Positions 49,991 through 58,466 of a stretch of DNA of 64,000 nucleotides are shown piece by piece. Under the pieces are notes generated by a model, which worked only from the letters and a program-made list of their open reading frames with translations, had not been told where the DNA came from and made no database searches. The stretch lies in assembly GCA_947371275.1 (NCBI GenBank), contig CANBOV010000002.1, positions 1-64,000 of the forward strand. The letters run 5' to 3'. The translations under genes and the position numbers were made by a program. Position 1 is the stretch's first letter; each line of letters starts with the position of its first letter. Origin of the DNA: Flavobacteriaceae bacterium. GTDB taxonomy: Bacteria > Bacteroidota > Bacteroidia > Flavobacteriales > Flavobacteriaceae.

Positions 49991-51889
49991 TTATCCTTTT
50001 AACCAAGCATTGTTTAATTTTTCTTTGGTTGTATCGGACATTTTATATCCTTCTACTTCCATGGTTGAAGGTTTTACTTTACCTGTTAGGGTTTGTACTG
50101 TACCCTCTCTTCTGATTTTGACACTGATAGGGTCATCAGTTTTCCAGTTTTGAGCACTGATAATCATATCATAGATATTGTCTAAGTTGTAGGCTTTATC
50201 ATTGACAGCAAGAATTACATCTCCACCTCTTAAACCTAGACCATTCATAAAATCATTCAGTTCGGTTTCTGGAATGATTACAATTTCTTTATTGTTCGGA
50301 TTGATGGTAATGTAAGGCGTTGCTTGATCTTTAAGGAATGGATTCCCAGGAATGGTCATTTTTGCTTTAGCTACCCCCATTTTACCAAAATACACATCAT
50401 AAGGAATTGGGGTGTTACCCGCCACATAGGTAGCTAAAAATTGGCCCACTTCTGGATACGTTAAGGCTGTTATTTTAGCAAATAGCTCATCGTCATTGAA
50501 GGGCTTACTCGCTCCGTATTCTTTAGACAGCTTTTTCATTAAATCTAGAATTCCGCGTTCGCCGTTACTTTTTTCACGGATGATGATATCTACACACATT
50601 CCGATTAGGGCTCCTTTTTCGTATACATTAAGGTATTGTTCCTTGTAAGGAGGCACTAATACATTGGCACTCATTTCGGTAAAAGGCATGGTATCGTTTA
50701 GGGTAGCCGAATTCGCAATCTTTCCAGCCATTCTTTGATAAAATTCATCAGCGGTTATTAAACCTTGATTGATTTGGAACAAATTGGCGAAATATTCGGT
50801 ACATCCTTCGTACATCCATAGATGCTTAGACATTTTAGGGTTATTGTAATCAAAAAATTGAATCTCTTTTGAGTGAATACTTAGAGGTGTAACGGTATGG
50901 AAAAATTCGTGCGACACAACATCTTTTATTTGTTCGCCTAAATCTTCTGCCGGCATTGCTTCTGGGAAACAAACGGAAGTTGATGTATGGTGTTCTAGAG
51001 CACCAAATCCTTTAGCATCGTTTTCACTTTCAGCTAAGTACAGTAAAACTGTATATCTTTTATTGGTATTGATAGAACCTAAAAAGGCTTTTTGCGCACG
51101 CATTGTTTTTTCTAGGTATGGCAACAAGGATTTGGCCGTATGCACCCCGTTGGGTGAATAAACACTAAACAAGATTTCCATTCCGTCTACGGTGAATTTT
51201 TCGAAATCAGGTTTAGCATACATGATTGGATTATCCACAAGATCAAAATAACGAGAAGTAACAAAATTATCAACCGTATCACTTTTATCTAAATCTACCA
51301 TAGAAGTAGCGCCGAAAAGCGAGGCAGGATGTTTTACTGTAACATTGTATTTTATTTCTTTATTATTTTCAAAGTAGCCTACAAAACAATGATTGTTTAC
51401 CATGAAACTTTTACCCTCTAAAATATTACTCCCTGCAGGAGAGAAGATATCGTCTTTTCCGAATCCGGTTCCTTTTTCGGAATCATAGGTGTCGTTTACC
51501 CAATAGGTAATTTTGGCTAATGCCTTAGCTTTTGTAATCTTCCATGAATTATCATCGGATTTGGTTGTGGTGATTTCCTTTCCATTTTTATCGAACGCTT
51601 TTAAATCGTCAATTAGTTTTCCGTAGTTATCATAGGAATAGGTTCCCGGTACTGTTTTGGGGATATGAAAAACTATTTCATTAGAAGTGAATTTAGGAGG
51701 AGTAACGGTTACCATTACTTTGTCATCTTTCACTTGATTTAAATCGATAGTTACTTTAAGTTCTGTGGTTTTTGCGGGGGCTTTTTTTTGTGCCGACACA
51801 CTCACGTTGAAAAGAGTTAAAGCAAATAAGGCACTGAGAATTAGTTTTTTCATTTCTAGAAAGTTGATTTTTTTTAAATAAGTCAACAA
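49991..51889 (-). CDS. M61 family (glycyl aminopeptidase-like) metallopeptidase with PDZ domain; start probably at MKKLILSAL
   Basis: VVSHEFFHTVTPLSIHSKEI (HExxH), WMYEGCTEYFANLF, C-terminal PDZ-like GLRGGDVILAVNDKAYNLDN. Confidence 0.93.
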   Translation of the reverse strand: MLTYLKKINFLEMKKLILSALFALTLFNVSVSAQKKAPAKTTELKVTIDLNQVKDDKVMVTVTPPKFTSNEIVFHIPKTVPGTYSYDNYGKLIDDLKAFDKNGKEITTTKSDDNSWKITKAKALAKITYWVNDTYDSEKGTGFGKDDIFSPAGSNILEGKSFMVNNHCFVGYFENNKEIKYNVTVKHPASLFGATSMVDLDKSDTVDNFVTSRYFDLVDNPIMYAKPDFEKFTVDGMEILFSVYSPNGVHTAKSLLPYLEKTMRAQKAFLGSINTNKRYTVLLYLAESENDAKGFGALEHHTSTSVCFPEAMPAEDLGEQIKDVVSHEFFHTVTPLSIHSKEIQFFDYNNPKMSKHLWMYEGCTEYFANLFQINQGLITADEFYQRMAGKIANSATLNDTMPFTEMSANVLVPPYKEQYLNVYEKGALIGMCVDIIIREKSNGERGILDLMKKLSKEYGASKPFNDDELFAKITALTYPEVGQFLATYVAGNTPIPYDVYFGKMGVAKAKMTIPGNPFLKDQATPYITINPNNKEIVIIPETELNDFMNGLGLRGGDVILAVNDKAYNLDNIYDMIISAQNWKTDDPISVKIRREGTVQTLTGKVKPSTMEVEGYKMSDTTKEKLNNAWLKG

Positions 51890-52115
51890 ATGTAACTAAT
51901 AGTTACAGTTGATTTTAACATTTAAGCCTTGATTAACAAAAATCATGTTACTAATTTGTATTTTGCTAGGAGAAGCTTGCTACCAAGGGGAAACTAATAA
52001 AAAGCTTAAATCAAAAGTAAGTGGTCTAAGTGCTAGGTATCACAAAGAGAAATGTATTAGCCTTTTGACAATAGTGAAAGGAATTGAAGAAATGGCAATT
52101 GGAAGTGTATATACT

Positions 52116-52148
52116 AAAAAAGACTCTTGTGGTTCAAGAGTCTTTTTA
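52116..52148 (-). terminator. Rho-independent terminator
   Basis: AAAGACTCTTG-TGGTT-CAAGAGTCTTT with flanking A/T runs, adjacent to the 3' end of the DUF2805 gene. Confidence 0.85.
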
Positions 52149-52424
52149 TTAATCAAATTTATTTTTGATGTAATATTTACTGTCTAAATCATCATCAAAA
52201 TCGTCAATAATTGGTTTTGGCTTAGGTTTACTTCCTATGGCTTTCTTTTTCCAAAGTTCAAAATTATCTTTGGATAATTTTTTTCTCATCAATTCGGTTA
52301 CTTCATTTTCTGTAAGGCCAAATTCTTCTTTTAAAACTTCAAAAGGTTTTCGTTCCTCTTGAGCCATACTGACAACTCGTTCTAATTGCTCGTTGTTCAG
52401 TTCTACTAGTTTACTTTTTTTCAT
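52149..52424 (-). CDS. DUF2805 / TIGR03643-like small protein
   Basis: ERVVSMAQEERKPFEVLKEEFGLTENEVTELMRKKLSKDNFELWKKKAIGSKPK. Confidence 0.85.
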   Translation of the reverse strand: MKKSKLVELNNEQLERVVSMAQEERKPFEVLKEEFGLTENEVTELMRKKLSKDNFELWKKKAIGSKPKPKPIIDDFDDDLDSKYYIKNKFD

Positions 52425-52629
52425 TTCTGTAAAAGCAGTTTTAATAAATAGATATCAAGTGATTCGTTCGTATATCAATATTACTAAAAAAAATAATTAG
52501 TTTGTTTAGAAGGGCTACATTTTTTTTAATTCTTCACCGATTTGAGATTTTAATATATTGGGAATGAAAGTATTGAGAAGCAAACAATTTAGACAAGCAC
52601 TGCCTGTTTGCCTTTCAACAAACACCAAA

Positions 52630-53232
52630 TTATTTTATAATTCTGAAGGTTAGATTTATTCGGGGGCCTACAGGTTTGGCTGTTTTGGCGATTTGATGTT
52701 TCCAAAAATGCTGGGTAGTTCCTGTCATTAACAGTAAACTTCCGTGTTCTAAATTGATTTTTAGTTTTTGTTCTTTAAGGGTATTATGTTGTAAATGAAA
52801 CGTTCTTTCGGCACCAAAGCTAATGGAGGCAATGATAGGATCACGACCTAATTCTTTTTCGTTATCGGCATGCCAACCGTTACTATCTTTACCATCACGG
52901 TAAAAATTGAGTAATACGGTGGTGAAGTTTTCTGTGCAGACCTCTTCCAATTCATTTTTGATGAACATTAATAAGGCATTCCAGTTGTGCGGTTGCATTA
53001 CCACATTAGAGTAGGCATACGATTTCCCTTCATTCCCAAAGAGGGCTGTTAAACGCGGTTGGGGATGAGTTTTACCATATACTGTAATTTCATCTTGTTT
53101 CCAGGGAATTTCGTCTCTTAGTTTGGCAAACAACTCATTGGATCGCACCTTATCAAAGAAATCAGGATAATATTCTATAGTTGCATCGGGTACATTAAAG
53201 GTGATTTTTTCTTTTGGAAAAAGGGAGTTCAT
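52630..53232 (-). CDS. AlkB-like 2OG-Fe(II) oxygenase
   Basis: TVLLNFYRDGKDSNGWHADNEKELGRDPIIASISFGAERTFHLQHN...HGSLLLMTGTTQHFWKHQI...RINLTFRII. Confidence 0.94.
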   Translation of the reverse strand: MNSLFPKEKITFNVPDATIEYYPDFFDKVRSNELFAKLRDEIPWKQDEITVYGKTHPQPRLTALFGNEGKSYAYSNVVMQPHNWNALLMFIKNELEEVCTENFTTVLLNFYRDGKDSNGWHADNEKELGRDPIIASISFGAERTFHLQHNTLKEQKLKINLEHGSLLLMTGTTQHFWKHQIAKTAKPVGPRINLTFRIIK

Positions 53233-53244
53233 TCTCTACGGTAC

Positions 53245-54153
53245 TTATTTTTTTAGTTTGACATTCATCAAGACAATAGCCAGAAGTATTAACGCAATAC
53301 CTATCCATTGTGAAAACATCACTGTTTCATTAAGAAAAACAAAAGCCATTGTTACTGACACGGGTAGTTCAAGTGCTGCAACGATGCTTCCCAACCCTAT
53401 ACCGGTTAACGGAAACCCCGCATTTAAAAGTAAGGGAGGTATCACAGTGCCGAACAAAGCAATTAGAATCCCCCAAGTATAGAAAATATCATAATTAAAC
53501 GGAGTATGCTGCGTAGCCAGTAAAAAAACAAGAACCACTATAGCTCCACCTAAAAGCATGTATAAACTTCTTTGAGCAGCAGAAATGGAAAGCGCTATTT
53601 TGTTGGCGGCATACATGGTGGTGGTAAACGACGCCGCGGCTAGTAGACCTAGCGTTATTCCTCTCCAATTGAGTGTTGCTTGAGTGCTTAAAAGTTTGGT
53701 TGCAAAAGTAGTTCCAATTAAAATAACTATTACTGCAAAGACTTTGGTTACCGACGGTCGTCTTTTATCTAGTACTGTCTCTAGCACTACACCCATCCAA
53801 ACGGTTTGCATGAGTAACACTATCCCAATGGACACAGGAATGTATTTTACAGCCAAATAATAAAAAATACTGGTAAGGCCCGTAGATGTCCCAACCACCA
53901 TTAATTTTTTAATATCGGTAACGGACGGTTTTGACACTATTTTGGTACTAAACTTTGTTTGAAAAAAATGGAGTAAACCCACTACTAGTATACCAATAGT
54001 AAACTGGGCTGTTATTACTTCTGCGGGGGTGTAGTGGAGTCCGCTAGTACTAGTATCGGCATAGGCTAATTTCACAAAGGTAGCTAGCATACCATAACTC
54101 GTGGCACCTAATCCTACTAAAAAAACTCCTTTTAACACTTTGTTACTTGCCAT
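53245..54153 (-). CDS. EamA/DMT-family transporter
   Basis: About ten hydrophobic TM segments; ALELPVSVTMAFVFLNETVMFSQWIGIALILLAIVLMN. Confidence 0.92.
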   Translation of the reverse strand: MASNKVLKGVFLVGLGATSYGMLATFVKLAYADTSTSGLHYTPAEVITAQFTIGILVVGLLHFFQTKFSTKIVSKPSVTDIKKLMVVGTSTGLTSIFYYLAVKYIPVSIGIVLLMQTVWMGVVLETVLDKRRPSVTKVFAVIVILIGTTFATKLLSTQATLNWRGITLGLLAAASFTTTMYAANKIALSISAAQRSLYMLLGGAIVVLVFLLATQHTPFNYDIFYTWGILIALFGTVIPPLLLNAGFPLTGIGLGSIVAALELPVSVTMAFVFLNETVMFSQWIGIALILLAIVLMNVKLKK

Positions 54154-54213
54154 AATACATTTTTAAAAAGCGGACAAAGATAAAGAAACAGCAGGCACTT
54201 TGGAACTATTATA

Positions 54214-54248
54214 AAAACAAAAACCACCACTTTATCAGTGATGGTTTT
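54214..54248 (-). terminator. Rho-independent terminator downstream of tRNA-Thr
   Basis: Minus strand AACCATCACTGATAAAGTGGTGGTTTTTGTTTTT. Confidence 0.8.
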
Positions 54249-54255
54249 CTTATTG

Positions 54256-54329
54256 AGCCGGCGGAGGGACTCGAACCCACGACCTGCTGATTACAAATCA
54301 GCTGCTCTAGCCAACTGAGCTACGCTGGC
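54256..54329 (-). tRNA. tRNA-Thr (anticodon TGT)
   Basis: Minus strand GCCAGCGTAGCTCAGTTGGCTAGAGCAGCTGATTTGTAATCAGCAGGTCGTGGGTTCGAGTCCCTCCGCCGGCT; anticodon loop TTTGTAA. Confidence 0.95.
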
Positions 54330-54407
54330 GTCTCAATGTGAATGCAAATATAATAGTCAAAATGAATTCACCAAAACATTTTACACTTTTTTTATTGTTT
54401 TTTCTGC

Positions 54408-54674
54408 TTACAGTGCGTTGATTTTTTCAACCAATTGATTTGCAGTTTGTTCTAATTCTACATTGATTTGTTTAAAATGAGCTTTTTTATTCTCAACTTT
54501 CTTAGTGTTCACTTTAGTAATCAAAGCATCGAAAGATGATATAGCTTCATCAATGATAGCGTTAGTTTTATCAGATGGTTTTCCAGAAGAAGTCATTTCA
54601 TAGATATAAACTGCTTCAATAATATCACCTAATACAAAGTTGATGTCTTTTTTTAAATTCTTAACACTTCCCAT
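54408..54674 (-). CDS. Small conserved-looking hypothetical protein, alpha-helical
   Basis: 88-aa ORF with strong helical character in an otherwise empty gap between tRNA-Thr and manA. Confidence 0.7.
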   Translation of the reverse strand: MGSVKNLKKDINFVLGDIIEAVYIYEMTSSGKPSDKTNAIIDEAISSFDALITKVNTKKVENKKAHFKQINVELEQTANQLVEKINAL

Positions 54675-54729
54675 TTTCTTGTAAATTTTAAATTTGGCGC
54701 AAAATTACATTAAATCTTTAGAATATAAA

Positions 54730-55692
54730 CTACGAAATATAAATTTCTAATAGCGTGGCCTTTCCATTAAGCTGAAAATCAGTCAGCGATGCAGGTATTA
54801 AAACCGTATCCCCTTTACTGTAAGTATAAGTATCATCATTATCAATTAAATGAAAATCCCCCTCTACGCACATATAGACAGTAAAAGAGTCTATTGTTTT
54901 GTTTATTGTGATGGTTCCATTAAGTGGAATCATATTGGTTGTGAAATAATTACAGCGCACCATTTCATTGGAAACGTTATCCACTTTGGCATAGGTTTTT
55001 TGAGCCTCTACGGTATCGTAGTTGATGGCTTCTAAGGCTAAATCTAAATGGAGTTCGCGTTGGTTTCCGTTGGCATCTACCCGATCAAAATCGTAGATTC
55101 TATAAGTAATATCAGAAGTTTGTTGGATTTCGGCAATAACATTTCCGGCTCCGATAGCATGGATAGTACCTGTATTAAGAAAGAACACATCTCCTACATG
55201 AACTTTCTTAGTGTCTAAAATATTCAACAATGTTTTATCATGAACGTTTTTCAAAAACTGCTCAGGAGATTCCTTTTCTTTGAATCCGACAATTAAGCTA
55301 GCATCCCTATCCGCTTGCATTACGTACCACATTTCGGTTTTTCCGAAAGAGTGGTGGCGTTTCATGGCTAGTTCGTCATTGGGGTGTACTTGTATAGATA
55401 AATCTTCACGCGCATCGAGGTATTTGAAAAGGAGAGGGAATTGTTTGCCGTAGGTCGCGTACACACTTGTTCCTAGAATTTCGCTAGGGTACTCCTTAAT
55501 TAATTCGTTTAAATCTTTCCCTTTGAAAATACCATTTGCGACGATACTCACGTCATTTTCTACGGTAGATATTTCCCAGCTTTCTCCTGTGATATTGGAT
55601 GTAATAGCTTTATTTAGATATGTTTTTAGTTTTGTTCCACCCCAAATTCTTTCTTTAAAAATGGGTTTGAATTGTAATGGGTATGCTTTCAT
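54730..55692 (-). CDS. manA: Mannose-6-phosphate isomerase, class I
   Basis: PLQFKPIFKERIWGGTKL, LSIQVHPND, GTIHAIGAGNVIAEIQQTSDITYRIYDF. Confidence 0.95.
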   Translation of the reverse strand: MKAYPLQFKPIFKERIWGGTKLKTYLNKAITSNITGESWEISTVENDVSIVANGIFKGKDLNELIKEYPSEILGTSVYATYGKQFPLLFKYLDAREDLSIQVHPNDELAMKRHHSFGKTEMWYVMQADRDASLIVGFKEKESPEQFLKNVHDKTLLNILDTKKVHVGDVFFLNTGTIHAIGAGNVIAEIQQTSDITYRIYDFDRVDANGNQRELHLDLALEAINYDTVEAQKTYAKVDNVSNEMVRCNYFTTNMIPLNGTITINKTIDSFTVYMCVEGDFHLIDNDDTYTYSKGDTVLIPASLTDFQLNGKATLLEIYIS

Positions 55693-55712
55693 TTAGATTA
55701 TTTTACACAAAA

Positions 55713-56165
55713 TTACATTGAATTGAGCATTTCGAGTGCTTTTTGGATGTGTATTTTTCCTGAGAGACTGTTGAATATGAGTTGGATTACCCCTTCTCTA
55801 TTCACTACATAGGTCACTCTGCCGGGAATCAATCCTAATAAATCGTTTGGGACTCCGAATAATTTTCTCAATTTCTTATCGGCATCAGAAAGCAAGATAA
55901 AAGGAAGCTTGTATTGGTTGGTAAATTTTTGATGGGCCTTAACGGAATCGCTGCTTACCCCTATGACTTCTGCACCTAAGGATTTAAACTCTTCGTATTG
56001 GTCTCTGAAGGAACACGCTTGTTCGGTACAAACGCGGGTATTGTCTTTGGGATAAAAATAAATCACAAAAGGCTTCTGCCCTACTATACTCTCGCTGGCA
56101 AAGGAATTTCCATTGGTATCTATTGCGGAAAAATTGGGCATTTTATCTCCTAATTGTAATGCCAT
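55713..56165 (-). CDS. bcp: Thioredoxin-dependent peroxiredoxin, BCP family
   Basis: VIYFYPKDNTRVCTEQACSFRDQYEEFKSLGAEVIGVSSDS. Confidence 0.94.
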   Translation of the reverse strand: MALQLGDKMPNFSAIDTNGNSFASESIVGQKPFVIYFYPKDNTRVCTEQACSFRDQYEEFKSLGAEVIGVSSDSVKAHQKFTNQYKLPFILLSDADKKLRKLFGVPNDLLGLIPGRVTYVVNREGVIQLIFNSLSGKIHIQKALEMLNSM

Positions 56166-56575
56166 TATGTTCCACTGTAGGTTACGAAATTACGAGGTGT
56201 TTCATATAAAACCACTTCTAACTCTTTAGTAGCATCAATATAATTCCTAAGTTTCCGCCATATAACCACCGCAATATTTTCGGCTGTAGGGTTTAGGTTG
56301 GCAAATTCAGGAACATCAAGGTTTAGGTTTTTATGATCGAAGTTATATTCTATGTGCTCTTTTATTAAATCTGAGAGAATCTTGACATCCACTACGAACC
56401 CAGTTTCAGGGTCAATTTCCCCCGTAACGGAAACGATTAACTCATAGTTATGCCCGTGAAAATTTGGGTTATTGCATTTACCAAAAACGGCATCGTTTTT
56501 TTCCATTGACCAATCTTTACGGTATAAACGGTGTGCTGCGTTGAAATGTGCTTTTCTGGATACGGTTACTTTCAT
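56165..56575 (-). CDS. 6-pyruvoyl/6-carboxytetrahydropterin synthase family protein
   Basis: KAHFNAAHRL...FGKCNNPNFHGHNYELIVSVTGEIDPETGFVVDVKILSDLI...FDHKNLN. Confidence 0.95.
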   Translation of the reverse strand: MKVTVSRKAHFNAAHRLYRKDWSMEKNDAVFGKCNNPNFHGHNYELIVSVTGEIDPETGFVVDVKILSDLIKEHIEYNFDHKNLNLDVPEFANLNPTAENIAVVIWRKLRNYIDATKELEVVLYETPRNFVTYSGT

Positions 56576-56577
56576 GA

Positions 56578-57105
56578 TTACAGTTTGTGGTCTTCTAGGT
56601 AGTGGTAAAATTCGTCAAAAATGATTTTGAACCAAACGGTGTACAATTGGGGGTTGTTTTGCATATCCGCTTTGACGGCTTCTATGCTCATCCATTTCCA
56701 ACTTTCTACTTCTTCTGAATTGATGGTAGGATTGTCATTGTAATATCCAATCATAACATGGTCTAATTCGTGCTCAGTTAGACCGTTATCGAAAGGCGCT
56801 TTATAAATGAAGTGAAATAACTCCTTCAGTTCAGTCTCGAACCCCATCTCTTCCAATAGACGACGTTTCCCTGCTTGCATATTGGTTTCTCCCTCCCGTT
56901 GATGGCTGCAACACGTATTAGTCCACAGTAAGGGAGAATGGTATTTTTGATGGGCCCTTTGTTGCAACATGATTTCGTTCTTACTGTTGAGCACAAAAAC
57001 GGAAAAAGCCCTATGTAAGACTGCCTTTTCATGTGCTTCTAGTTTATTCATCAAACCGATAGGCTCATCTTGTTCGTTGACCAAGATTACTTTTTCTTCT
57101 GTCAT
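56578..57105 (-). CDS. idi: Isopentenyl-diphosphate delta-isomerase, type I
   Basis: LLWTNTCCSHQREGETNMQAGKRRLLEEMGFETEL Nudix-type IDI motif. Confidence 0.96.
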   Translation of the reverse strand: MTEEKVILVNEQDEPIGLMNKLEAHEKAVLHRAFSVFVLNSKNEIMLQQRAHQKYHSPLLWTNTCCSHQREGETNMQAGKRRLLEEMGFETELKELFHFIYKAPFDNGLTEHELDHVMIGYYNDNPTINSEEVESWKWMSIEAVKADMQNNPQLYTVWFKIIFDEFYHYLEDHKL

Positions 57106-57236
57106 AGTTTTTATTAAACGTTCAAAAATACGAAAAAAAACTACCTTCTAAATTTATGCCGCTCGAACAACCGTTAAACTTTCCTTAAATAGCAGCAATT
57201 TGCAATCTAACTGACATTTTGCCTCGTATTTGTACT

Positions 57237-57244
57237 GTAAATTT
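57237..57244 (+). promoter_or_regulatory. Candidate -7 box TAAATTTG upstream of msrBA
   Basis: TAnnTTTG match with upstream TTTG at 57217-57220 (16-nt spacer). Confidence 0.5.
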
Positions 57245-57320
57245 GTAGTAGATTAAAAAACCAAAATGTCACTGAATAGTAACCGAATGTCGTTTGGGCA
57301 ATCATAACAAACCATTAACT

Positions 57321-58424
57321 ATGCGAAAATCCATTTTTAACTTTTTACTTTTGGTACCACTTTTTATGCTCAATGCCTGTGGTCAGAATAACAAACAAGA
57401 AACAACTATCAAACCTATTGCTATGGAAAACGTAATTTCTAAACCTGGAAACCCTTATTACTCAAACACCGACACTACTAAGCTGACTATTTCAGATGCT
57501 GAGTGGAAAAAAGTGCTTTCGGCTGATTTGTACGCGGTAGCTCGCGAGGCTAATACTGAAAGAGCTTATACCGGAACGATGTGGAACTCAGAAACTAAGG
57601 GAACCTATTATTGTGCGGCCTGTGGTTACAAATTATTTCAATCTGAGCAGAAATTTGTGAGCAGTTGTGGATGGCCAAGTTTTTTTGAGCAAGAAAATAA
57701 AAACAGTGTCATTTTCAAACCCGACAATTCCTATGGCATGCGCAGAACTGAGGCTTTATGTGGCCGTTGTAACAGTCACTTAGGTCATTTATTTGATGAT
57801 GGACCTGCGCCTACTGGAAAACGTTATTGCATGAATGCTATTTCGTTGGACTTTGTCCCTTTAGGTATGGCCAGTACTAAAAATGGGGCTACTGAGACCC
57901 TTGTACTTGGCGGAGGATGTTATTGGTGTGTGGAAGCGGTTTACGAACAATTGGAGGGCGTAGAAAAAGTAGTTTCTGGATTTTCTGGAGGTTCGGTTGA
58001 AAATCCGAGTTATGAAGAAGTATGCACGGGTACTACGGGAGCGGCGGAAGTAGTTCAGATTACCTATGACACAACGAAAACCAATTTGGATGAAATATTA
58101 AAAGTCTTTTTTACGGTGCATGATCCTACCACATTGAATCGGCAAGGTGCGGACGCAGGTACACAATACCGCTCAGTTATATTTTATAAAAACGAGGAGC
58201 AAAAGAAGGCCGCTGAAACTGTCATTACTGAATTAACTAAGGCTAACGTATATAATTCAAAAATAGTTACCACTTTAGAACCTTTTAAAGCTTTTTATAA
58301 AGCCAAAGAGTATCATCAAAATTATTATGAAAACAATAAGTCACAGCCCTATTGTCAATTGGTGATACAGCCTAAATTGGAAAAGTTTGAAAAAGTCTTT
58401 AAAGACCGATTAAAAAAGAGATAA
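57321..58424 (+). CDS. msrBA: Fused peptide methionine sulfoxide reductase, MsrB-MsrA order, putative lipoprotein
   Basis: Lipobox LNAC; MsrB motifs CAACGYKLF, CGWPSFF, CGRCNSHLGHLFDDGP, RYCMNAISLDF; MsrA motif LGGGCYWCVEAVYEQLEGV and YHQNYYENN. Start placed at MRKSIFN. Confidence 0.95.
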   Translation: MRKSIFNFLLLVPLFMLNACGQNNKQETTIKPIAMENVISKPGNPYYSNTDTTKLTISDAEWKKVLSADLYAVAREANTERAYTGTMWNSETKGTYYCAACGYKLFQSEQKFVSSCGWPSFFEQENKNSVIFKPDNSYGMRRTEALCGRCNSHLGHLFDDGPAPTGKRYCMNAISLDFVPLGMASTKNGATETLVLGGGCYWCVEAVYEQLEGVEKVVSGFSGGSVENPSYEEVCTGTTGAAEVVQITYDTTKTNLDEILKVFFTVHDPTTLNRQGADAGTQYRSVIFYKNEEQKKAAETVITELTKANVYNSKIVTTLEPFKAFYKAKEYHQNYYENNKSQPYCQLVIQPKLEKFEKVFKDRLKKR

Positions 58425-58437
58425 TAAATAAAATGAG

Positions 58438-58466
58438 CCGCTTATACAACTAAGCGGTTTTTTTAT
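58438..58466 (+). terminator. Rho-independent terminator
   Basis: CCGCTTA-TACAAC-TAAGCGGTTTTTTTATTT. Confidence 0.85.

Noticed and set aside
51945-52187. 80-aa plus-strand ORF between the M61 peptidase and DUF2805 genes
   Set aside because: Runs through a clear terminator hairpin and overlaps the DUF2805 3' end; no family resemblance.
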